Assembly (NCBI GenBank): GCA_036897625.1
Contig: JAYMTA010000228.1
Coordinates: forward strand, 1 to 34,152
Direction of reading: 5' to 3'
Source: Pelargonium cotyledonis
Lineage: Eukaryota > Streptophyta > Magnoliopsida > Geraniales > Geraniaceae
DNA length: 34,152 nt
Position 1 is the stretch's first letter, and the number at the start of each line of letters is the position of its first letter. The notes below the pieces were generated by a model that ran no database searches, had not been told where the DNA came from, and saw only the letters and a program-made list of their open reading frames with translations. Made by a program: the position numbers and the translations under genes. Below are positions 15,101 to 22,181 of the stretch, in pieces.

Positions 15101-16619
15101 GGTATAGAGCTAGTTTGTCTTTGGCCTATGTAGCCCATTTGTGTTCCCTTCTCGTTAGTTCTTGGTCGACATGCAGACCTCATTGTGTTATCCGGCCAGA
15201 GCGTAAGGGAGAGTATTGAAGAATCTCACTTTCAAATAATGTGAAGTTAGTGACCACATAGATGTACTAGTTTTGGCTCTCCACCTATGACTATCAGCTT
15301 AGGTTTTTGGGATCCCATAAGGTCTTACATGGTCTATTAATACAAGTTACCACTTATAATTATAAGATTAAAAAAATGTACAGGGCAAAGAGAGCATATA
15401 CATTGGTGGACATTCTAATTCTGTATAACAAAGCAGTACACAGCCTACAATAAATCCTATTCCTAGAAATTCAAGATGACAAATTTGTATCAATGCTTGC
15501 TACGCTTGCTTATCAAAAAAAAAATGTATCAATGCTTAGATCATGTATTTTTAACTATTGGGTTATTTGATCAGCTAAAGTTGATCTTAATATTGAAATG
15601 TGGAAAGCTGAAGTAAAGCATTTCACTACATTTTCACAACTTCCTCTAATTGCTCAAGAATCGGAAAAGTTATTGGTATGAACAGAACAACCTAAAACTA
15701 TCAATAATGACAATGCAAAACTATCAACTTCCCTTTCCAGCATGAATGCCTTCATAAATTTGGAAACACGGGGTTTTCTTGATATTTCTAGAACCATTTT
15801 TTCCCAAATAAATCAATACTTCAAAATCATCACAGTTTTAAACTTTAACTAAATGATATTATTCAATGAACTGCTGTGCTCTAGTCTACGTCCCAAAGTC
15901 TAAGCAAACAAAAGTCTTTGGCTTCGTAACTAGAGATATCCATTTCTCTAGATCTTAAAAAGTAAATATAGAATTAAATATTCAAAATATGCTATCTATA
16001 TCTAAAATGTTGTCTTAGCAGCTAGCAGCTAACAGAGCTTTATAAGTAGCAAAAAAAAAAAAAAAAAAAAAAAATATCCTTAGGATCCAAAAGCTCCTAA
16101 AAATCTTTCATGACTGAAAAAATCTATTCAATGAAAATTACCCAACTGCTACTTACACAAATTAAATAAACTTAAAGTGCCCAGCTCAGTAACAACTAAC
16201 TAGATATACACATCAACCTGGACCTTGAAGAAGGAATATAGAATTAAATATTCAAAGTACTAAGTGGTCTATTCCTAAAAATTTCTCCAAACAGCCTGAC
16301 AGAGTATTGCAACTATGAAAAAGAAAACTAGCTTTAGCTTGCAAATTATCATAAGAATCTTTTAAAACAAAACTTTTACACCACCTGGATTCATAGCTGA
16401 AAAACTATTTAATAACACATTAGCTCACTTCTATTTACATAAATTACATACATGAAAAAACAAACAATGATATATTCTAATCAAACAAATATATTCAGCA
16501 TAATTAATAAACTCGGGAACATAAAAACCCAAGCACAATATATTCATGATCAAACAAATATACAGAGAGAAAGGAAATACACTGACCACTTCTAAAGCCC
16601 TCCTCCTTTTCAACTTCAT
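189..16619 (-). CDS. UPL1: HECT E3 ubiquitin ligase, UPL1/UPL2 type, complete (15 coding exons)
   Basis: Very large HECT-type ubiquitin ligase: accepts ubiquitin from an E2 on a cysteine and passes it to substrates. Exons, 5' to 3': 16587-16619, 14135-14230, 13849-14055, 5008-12981, 4601-4918, 4115-4316, 3733-4022, 3274-3545, 2045-3170, 1805-1951, 1611-1691, 1250-1475, 987-1126, 416-522, 189-291. All introns read GT-AG and phases join without a break, giving 3773 residues, close to Arabidopsis UPL1/UPL2 (about 3,700). The start [11 protein letters not shown] is the family N terminus; an in-frame TGA lies upstream with no earlier in-frame ATG. Seen in order: N-terminal helical-repeat region (DUF908/DUF913 type), UBA near 1293-1336 (IVEMGF), UIM near 1343-1360 ([13 protein letters not shown]), acidic tract 2160-2197, paired LP-containing ubiquitin-binding motifs near 2676-2760, and HECT from about 3400 to the end. 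Catalytic Cys is residue 3740, in LPSAHTCFNQLD. The UPL1 versus UPL2 label is a family-level choice. Confidence 0.95.
4509..4540. repeat. Two perfect 16-bp tandem copies in a UPL intron
   Basis: The unit agttgagctaatagaa occurs twice back to back within the intron between 4316 and 4601. A simple local duplication; no function is suggested. Confidence 0.85.
5008..12981 (-). other. Giant internal exon (exon 4) of the UPL gene
   Basis: A single uninterrupted coding exon of 7974 bp (2658 codons, residues 113-2770), about 70% of the protein. It opens after a cag acceptor with [11 protein letters not shown] and closes at DLREE before a gttaca donor. It carries the helical-repeat region, UBA, UIM, acidic tract and ubiquitin-binding LP motifs. 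Absence of any stop over this length shows the gene is under coding constraint. Confidence 0.93.
13085..13108. repeat. (AT)12 microsatellite in UPL intron 3
   Basis: Twelve AT dinucleotides in the 867-bp intron 12982-13848. The rest of that intron is AT-rich and shows no coding similarity that I recognise. Confidence 0.95.
14991..15329 (+). mobile_element. TRIM-like miniature LTR retrotransposon, degenerate
   Basis: Two diverged direct repeats flank a short non-coding interior. The left repeat, 14991-15099, starts TGTTGATCTATCCCACA and ends CA. The right one, 15214-15329, starts TATTGAAGAATCTCACT and ends CA. Directly after the left repeat, 15100-15110 reads tggtatagagc, one base short of the plant tRNA-iMet primer site TGGTATCAGAGC. 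A purine tract, taagggagag, precedes the right repeat. The total of 339 bp, LTRs of 109 and 116 bp and an interior of about 114 bp without a gene fit the TRIM class. Repeat divergence is high and no clean target duplication was seen, so the copy is old. It lies antisense in UPL intron 1. Confidence 0.6.
16051..16074. repeat. A24 homopolymer in UPL intron 1
   Basis: Run of 24 A. It could be a slipped homopolymer or the tail of an old retroposon; no flanking duplication directly adjoining it was seen. Confidence 0.9.
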
Positions 16620-16648
16620 GTTGGAGTAGGAGTTGGAATCGAAAGCAT
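16616..16648 (-). promoter_or_regulatory. Upstream ORF overlapping the UPL start codon
   Basis: On the minus strand an ATG at 16648 opens a 10-codon frame ([10 protein letters not shown]) whose TGA stop shares two bases with the main ATG at 16619 (ATGA configuration). A uORF of this form would usually reduce or couple initiation at the main start. It matters only if the transcript starts upstream of 16648, which the promoter layout suggests but does not prove. Confidence 0.5.
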
Positions 16649-16889
16649 TGCACGAACCCAAAACGCCTTGGAAAAACGATCAATTCTCAGCAGCCGAATC
16701 AGAATTGATCAACAAGCATCCAGACCGGGAAAGTGGAGAAGGAGATGTTCCCAGGAATCGAGTACAGTAGGGTTTAGAGAAAAAAAAAATCGATATTCAC
16801 AATGATCGGATCGATGGAAAATCCAGAAACCGTAATGGTCGATGGAATTAGGGTATTGGCGATCGAAAATTAGGGTTTTGGAAGAGATC

Positions 16890-16930
<41 letters not shown>

Positions 16931-17000
16931 TTTAGAGGAGAACGCTAAAAAGAGTGTCAGCTTGGGTTCCATATATAAATAAATAGAGGAAGAGATAGAG
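16649..17000 (-). promoter_or_regulatory. UPL promoter and 5' leader: TATA-like box, (CT)18 tract, telo-box-like motifs
   Basis: Read on the minus strand: a TATA-like stretch (tatttatatatgg) at 16969-16985, then a pure dinucleotide repeat of 36 bp at 16892-16927 that is (CT)n on the transcribed strand, then AAACCCTAA-like motifs near 16868-16878 and 16768-16776. TATA, CT-rich leader and telo-box-like motifs are a common arrangement for broadly expressed plant genes. A start of transcription near 16940 is inferred from TATA spacing. Confidence 0.5.
16892..16927. repeat. (AG)18 microsatellite in the UPL leader or promoter
   Basis: Perfect AG repeat of 36 bp, CT-rich on the UPL-sense strand. 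Such tracts vary in length and can serve as GAGA/CT-type elements. Confidence 0.95.
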
Positions 17001-17159
17001 ACAGACACTGATACTCAGGGAAGGTCAAGAAGATGTGCACGTACGTTTGGTATATAATTTGACGGCCTGTAGTTCATTATCGTCGCATTCACATTTTCTT
17101 CATCTACCACGTCACTTACACTATCTAATCAGATTCATCTCCAGAACTCTCACCTGATT

Positions 17160-17390
17160 TTTTTTTTTACCCCTAAACCTTGAGGTTTATGAGCGGGCTC
17201 CCACACTTGCGGTTGATACTTTGAAGCCGTACTACTAGACTCAGATTAATTCTCATTCGAACCGGATAGGACCACAAGAGTGGCAAAGCTCTCCCTGTCA
17301 AGTTTTAATGTTGCTGCATTCTCTAAGACTCGAACTCGAGATTTTAAGTAAAACTAGAACAACTTTTTACCGGTTAAAACAGGTGCTTGT
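17160..17390 (-). mobile_element. SINE-like repeat (tRNA-derived head, A tail)
   Basis: On the minus strand a good match to the RNA polymerase III B box (gttcgagtc inside ctcgagttcgagtctta) lies near 17330-17340. A weak A-box-like segment is about 35-45 bp upstream. A body of about 150 bp follows and ends in an A-run of about ten bases (17161-17170 on the other strand). Head, body length and A tail suggest an old SINE. I could not identify the family or a clear target duplication. Confidence 0.35.
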
Positions 17391-18508
17391 TTGTCTAAGC
17401 TGATTTTTAGTTTGATTCTCTTTTTTATTTTTCTGTGCAAGTATCACCTTATAATTAGTTTACAAATATAATTTTTGGTCCAACTCATGTAGCGGAAATT
17501 CGCACAATTTTACATGATTTTAATACAAAACTTGAAATACGTGATCATTTCTGATTGAGTTTGAGTTAGGTTTTATCCGACAAAAAGCTCGAATAGGCCG
17601 CTATATATATTATGAGTTTCGGAAGAATTTAAGTTGAGACTAACAACAACGGTCGATTGAGAGATCTCCATCGACAAAATGTTATGTAACATATTTCGTT
17701 CATCCCCAAAAAAAAAAATTGTACTTTTGAAATCAAACCGTACATGATAAAATTATGTGTGCTAATACATTCGATGTGGACAAATTTTTTTTTTTTTTGG
17801 GTACAAATGTGGACAAATTTTGAAAATCCATTTCTTTTGTATGAAAGACATTCTATTCAAGAGTCTCAAAAAGGCCAAATGACGTGCGGGTTCCGAATAC
17901 GGTTACAGTTTTCCACATGTAAAAGTAGTGCACCCGGAAGAGGGTGAGATAATAGACTACAATTCGACAAGGTAGAATAACAAAACTTGGCCATAAAGTC
18001 CGCCATGCCATGCCTATCGACCCGCAACAACATAATATCTTCAAATTTTGATGCACGGTCCCACACTCTGGCATCAACATTCTCCACGGATAAGAATTAC
18101 AATCATGCATATAAAATAGATAAATTACTGAGCTACCATCCATTTCCTCTTCATCAAAAGCAAGAGGGTAGTAAGATCAGTTAACACCTAGTTTTTACTA
18201 TAGATGAGAGGAAACATTGTTTGCTTTTCTAGAAATCAAGGTGGCTCATGTTGGAGTCAACAAACAACAGAAAAAACAGTCAACAACAACTACTACAAGA
18301 TCCTCCAAATTTCTCTAACATGAACCTATTGGGAGAGTGTATCCCTCTTGATGTCTTGTACGGATGGAAAAGGAAGTCGCAGTCTGTGAAAATGAGGTTG
18401 GACCCGAAGGTGGACAACTGGTATGGTAATGGTGAAAAGTACAGTAATATATCTTCTCTACTACTTCTGCTGCTGGTGGAGGTTGAATAGTTTGGGTCAT
18501 CTCCTCTG
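17391..18508. other. Spacer between the UPL promoter and the Borealin-like 3' end
   Basis: No coding sequence recognised. Open frames of under 100 codons on either strand have no family resemblance and no splice-compatible neighbours. The right part holds the 3' flank of the Borealin-like gene. Confidence 0.6.
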
Positions 18509-19048
18509 TCACCTCTCTTCGGACTCTGTAATCATAAATTTAAAAGCTATCAGAAAAAATAAATATTTCCGACATTACTGAAGCTTAGTTGCAGCAGATT
18601 TAAAATACCGTGTATGGCTTCCATGTCATCTTCCTTGTAGACACTAGACACCAAGGGTGAACCGTGAATAGATAGTAACATTTCACCGTTCTTGGGCAGC
18701 CTTCGAGTTTTAGGTGTCATCCCGATAGACATTCTTTGACTACTCACCTGCAATTGGATTCAGAGCCACAACTTCACTTAGGCAGTCAATCTAACAGACA
18801 CAAATGAAATAAGTGTAACAGCGGTTACAACAAACAATGTGGATCCTAATTATAAAGACAAATTACAAACCCCGGGTGTTTGGAGACTGTCTTGCGCTCC
18901 TAGCATTTGAGTATCAAATGGTTCTTCCAAAACCTATAAGAATCAATTTTAAAATAGAATATCAGAGACAAGGTATATCTCTTTTAAGTACGCATGAACC
19001 GCAAAGTAATTTACCACACAACAGGACATTTAAAAGAAACTCGAGAAC

Positions 19049-19062
19049 CTTTTTTTTGGCTC
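19049..19062 (-). other. Probable 14-nt microexon of the Borealin-like gene
   Basis: The exon GAGCCAAAAAAAAG follows a tcttatcag acceptor and precedes a gttctc donor. With the G left over from the preceding exon it encodes GAKKK and restores phase 0 for the next exon (VLEEPFDTQ). Extending it to the next good donor (48 nt) would put a stop into the following exon. Confidence 0.6.
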
Positions 19063-19120
19063 CTGATAAGAAAGGAGATGGAAACAAGTGAACAACAAAG
19101 TAGTGCAGTCTGTTACTTCA

Positions 19121-19171
19121 CAAAAAAAAAACAAAAACAAAAACAAAAACAAAAAACAAAAAAACAAACAT
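19121..19171. repeat. A-rich (CAAAAA)n tract
   Basis: A run of A's broken by C every five to seven bases, in the intron of the Borealin-like gene between 19063 and 19334. Low-complexity sequence. Confidence 0.8.
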
Positions 19172-19858
19172 ACAAAGTCCTTAATCTGCATACAGCCAAC
19201 ATCTTGGAGGCTAGTTTTCACTGCCAAGAAATCAGCAACTCACATGAGATACTATTAGTGCAACAAAATGAATTTCAGTTTAGAAATGATGAAAACAAGT
19301 AAAATAAAAGAACAACTAGAAAGTTCAATGGAACCTGTTTTATTTGACAATTCATAGCCAGCAAAAGATGGAATTGCTGCAGAGTAGTCAGGATAAGCTA
19401 CGGGCATATAATGTAGAAGAGAAGCATGTATGTCTCCTCGATTAGCATAGTCCTTCGATAAATTACCATCTTGATTGTTCCAATGCATTTCAAATTGTCC
19501 AATAGTTTCATTTCTCACTACAGACAGGTTCGGAAGGTTTTCACTGAAAAACTGCAATGCAGGGGTTTGAAGCTGTTCCTTTTTGAAATATGAATGGAGC
19601 AGACATATAGCAGTTCGTAAATGTTCAATCTCCATATCTCGAACAGCCCTAATCGCAGAAAATTGTCGTTTAACTATTGGAAAAAAAAAATCAAATTACC
19701 AAAACTGAGAATCACTTAGCAAAGACACATTCATATAAAATGGATTTAGCTGGTGCTCTAAAAAAAACACATTCATATAATAAAGAAAAACAAATGATAG
19801 ATCGTTAAAAGGATATTTGTCAATATTTGATGAAGTTCAGATGGAATATTAACACTAG

Positions 19859-20273
19859 CCTATGAAGCACCGATTCGCCGGCCAGCCTACTTATTCGCGT
19901 TGGACATGAGATCTAAGCTACCTCTTTTCAACCCCATTCTCATATCCTTCCTTCATGAAATCTAAGCTACCTCCATCGAGACACGCAGGAAAAAAAAGGT
20001 TAGTGCTAGACGAGAGAAAGAAGATTATCATCAGCAACTGTTGAGGGTTGGGCCTGCAGAGCCAGTTCTGCAAATCTTCCAGAAAAAAATGGCAGCCGGC
20101 AGCCCTTGGAACAGATTTGCGCAAATCAGCATGAATCCATGAACGAATCTTGATTTTTTTTTTTCATTATTAAAACTAAACTTGCGAATTGGACACATAT
20201 TGAGGATGAATCAGTACGATTTGCGAGTCCGACGTGAATACATAGGTTGGCCAGCGAATCGGTGGTTCATAGG
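19859..20273. mobile_element. Inverted-repeat unit of 415 bp between two gene fragments
   Basis: A 47-bp segment at 19859-19905 (starting cctatgaagcaccgattcgc) is matched by the reverse complement of 20227-20273 at 40 of 47 positions. The 321 bp between them hold a 19-bp direct repeat (19906-19924 and 19955-19973) but no recognisable gene. The ends could be the terminal repeats of a small non-autonomous DNA element or two inverted copies of a larger repeat. No clear target-site duplication was seen. Confidence 0.5.
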
Positions 20274-20408
20274 TTAAGATAAAATAGAATACTGGGTTTA
20301 ACTTTTGGAGTGCAAGCAATAACCAGAGATCATACATCCACCTACCCTCATGCTCATGTTCCTCAATATATTCATTGACAGGATGCTTATGGTCACGATC
20401 ATTCAATC

Positions 20409-21307
20409 TCATGGCAAATTCACAGAAGCACAAACGGGAAGCTTACTCTCTTTCTTCTTGGTGGATGCCTCCCTTTCCTCTGCTGCCCTCTTTTCATCCT
20501 CTGCCTCATCAGCAAAGAGATCCACATCATCTACAGCGGGAGCGTCCTGGTAAAATCAGTGTAAAAACGTTAGTATCTCTTGTAGCCTAAAGAAGCCACA
20601 AGAATATTTCTTTTACAAATGACAGCAAGACCAGAAAAGAAATCATACAAACAGAACATTTATAGGTGCAATCTGAATACAAAAGCAATATAAAACAACA
20701 AGGCACAATCAAACAGCACTAAATCAGCAGAGCCCAAGACCATCTTCAAATTCGGTTCAAGGTTAGCTTTCAATTAACCCAAATACACACTTCAATTACT
20801 TAAACATATACAATTCACTATCATGAATGGGGTGTTTCAATAAAACTATAATATGATTTTTCAGCAGGAAAAAAAAAGTAAAAATATACAGAAACAAACC
20901 TAGTCTCCTAATCCTAAATAGATCATCTGCAATTCAAGCAACCTGGGCGGCAACACTAATTGCAACTACCAATTATAGAACAATCAATTTTGGCACAAAT
21001 TTACTTTCCTAGTATAATAATATCAGTATTTCATAGTACAATTGGTTTAATAAAGTGGAAATGGGTGTCATATATACGGACCTTGGAAGGAGCATCTTCA
21101 ACTGGAGCAACACCTTTGGCTCCACTTTCCACTCCAGCACGGAAGCTGAGATAAACGTAGCAATCAATTCAAATCATTACAAAACCAAGAAAAAATCGGT
21201 TGATTTAAGGAGCAGAGCTCAACGAAACGAGAAACGGACACGTACCACTTGCTAGCACCAGGCTTCTCCGAAACGGCTGCGACGACCTTGGCGTCGTCCA
21301 TGGCCAT
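20409..21307 (-). pseudogene. Truncated eEF1B beta/delta-like gene (three exons, 87 codons)
   Basis: eEF1B beta/delta is the guanine-nucleotide exchange subunit that recharges eEF1A with GTP. Exons 21246-21307, 21082-21145 and 20409-20546 splice GT-AG in phase. Exon 1 (MAMDDAKVVAAVSEKPGASK) resembles the DDxKVYAAV...NASKW part of the family. Exon 3 carries DDVDLFADEAEDEKRAAEER and STKKKES, the acidic linker that precedes the catalytic domain. The usual first 30 or so residues are missing, a stretch after ASKW appears deleted, and after KKKES the frame runs into 11 unrelated codons and a TGA. The exchange domain (WDDETDMKKLE and onward) is absent from the window. An unused donor (a|gtaagc) lies just after KKKE, where the full gene would continue. 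The product, if made, cannot be a working exchange factor. Retained introns exclude a simple processed retrocopy. Confidence 0.6.
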
Positions 21308-22181
21308 TTTCGCTCTTGAACCAGCGAGACTAGTGTTTATGACGATGAATCTTTAAAAACCGGCCTGGACATCCAACCGGAACGTACACCGGATCACCGG
21401 GTTGACCCGGTTGAAATCATCATTTTTATTAATTGGGCAATGATTCTAGAAATTTGGGGCGGTACCCAATTATAAAGTCAGCTCTCGACTAAGGTTTATA
21501 ACTTAGTCCATGTTACCTATTAAATCTGATTATTGATGCACTCATGGACCGATACATAATATTTATTCAGCGGGTCCAAAATTACAAGACAATGCAAAAA
21601 GTGTTTCAAATAATAGACATATCAGAAGGCAACATTTGAAAAAGAACAAGGAAAAATAGTAAAAAAAGTTTCAATAATTTTCCTCACACTCTTCTTCTTG
21701 CATATGTTTTTGAATAACATCATATTTTTGCAATGTAGTAATGCATTAGATATCACCATGAGACACCGAACCATGTGTTAATAAATATATGTGAAGACTC
21801 AAAATATATAATAATTATTTGTAAGAATGCAATTTGAAAGTTTATAGATTTATCGAAAGACATTAACATAAATAAATTTGTAACAGATAATGTTTTTTTT
21901 CAAATAGTGGAATCGGTCAAACTCGGGGGCCGGACTGGGTACACTCAAAACCAATACCGGTTGGGGTGACCGGGTGTCGGTTCGACCAGTCCGGGTCGGT
22001 CCATTTTTCACTTCAATATTTAAAACATTACGATATTCCAATTCTGACTGCACAATTTCGAGTTATCTACGAAACTGCCCTACACAAATTCACATTCCCA
22101 AAATCAAAGCCTAGCCTTTCTCCCTCCCAAATTGCCAAACCCTAGTTCGTCAGTTTCTTCATCCTCGTGGGTTTGGGTAAA
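21308..22181. promoter_or_regulatory. Divergent spacer between the eEF1B-like fragment and the CCDC25-like gene
   Basis: About 870 bp serving as upstream region for both strands. Two CCGG-rich segments, 21359-21413 and 21912-22001, flank an AT-rich core. They share motifs such as accgg, ggtcacc and gacccgg in roughly inverted orientation, which suggests remnants of one repeat family. The right end is pyrimidine-rich and leads into the CCDC25-like leader. No gene was recognised. Confidence 0.5.
22137..22145 (+). promoter_or_regulatory. Telo-box (AAACCCTAG) upstream of the CCDC25-like start
   Basis: The motif aaaccctag lies 37 bp before the ATG, after a pyrimidine-rich stretch. Telo-boxes near transcription starts are typical of plant translation-related genes. 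Whether it is in the promoter or the leader is not known. Confidence 0.45.

Larger units (their letters stand above)
14231..16586 (-). other. UPL intron 1 (2.36 kb)
   Basis: The first intron of the UPL gene lies between the 11-codon first coding exon and PPKIRSF of exon 2. It holds an (AAG)n stretch at 14272-14290, a diverged duplication of about 70 bp near 14535 and 14652, a TRIM-like element at 14991-15329, a 21-bp direct repeat near 15967 and 16242, and an A24 run at 16051-16074. No coding sequence was recognised. Confidence 0.85.
18509..19648 (-). pseudogene. Borealin-related gene, C-terminal part only (5' exons not found)
   Basis: Borealin is the chromosomal passenger complex subunit that helps place Aurora kinase at centromeres; plants have a divergent form (BORR). 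Exons: 19335-19648, 19049-19062, 18871-18933, 18609-18747, 18509-18525, GT-AG and phase-consistent, giving 181 residues. The first piece (AVRDMEIEHLRTAI..., ending near GYELSNKT) resembles the middle of plant BORR. The last pieces carry MTPKTRRLPKNGEMLLSIHG, then GSPL, VYKEDDMEAIHESEER and a TGA, the conserved C terminus. The first exon begins one base before the GCT of AVRD, so it needs a 5' partner exon ending in two bases. Nothing in 19650-21300 encodes the N-terminal coiled coil that binds the other passenger subunits. Either this is a gene fragment or the 5' exons are unrecognisable. The family call rests on remembered motifs. Confidence 0.6.

Noticed and set aside
15965..16262. 21-bp direct repeat (atatagaattaaatattcaa) near 15967 and 16242 as a target duplication around an A24-tailed retroposon
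   Set aside because: The second copy lies about 165 bp beyond the A run rather than directly after it, so it does not fit a target-site duplication.
16659..16661. Upstream in-frame start for UPL at 16661
   Set aside because: The codon is TTG and an in-frame TGA lies a little further upstream; MKLKRRR at 16619 is the family start.
17853..18143. Minus-strand open frames upstream of UPL (up to 96 codons)
   Set aside because: No recognisable domain, no codon bias like the neighbours and no compatible splice partners; best read as chance frames in spacer DNA.
19918..20124. Minus-strand frame of 68 codons within the inverted-repeat unit, considered as the missing 5' exon of the Borealin-like gene
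   Set aside because: The translation has no coiled-coil pattern, no donor gives the required phase 2, and it lies inside the repeat unit.
20176..20433. Frame containing NEYIEEHE, similar to the NEYIQS end of eEF1B
   Set aside because: The similarity is a few residues without the surrounding conserved sequence (DIVAFNKI) and could be chance.
19648..20444. In-frame fusion of the eEF1B-like exon 3 (donor a|gtaagc) to the Borealin-like exon
   Set aside because: The donor leaves phase 1 while the Borealin acceptor needs phase 2, so the join would shift out of the Borealin frame.
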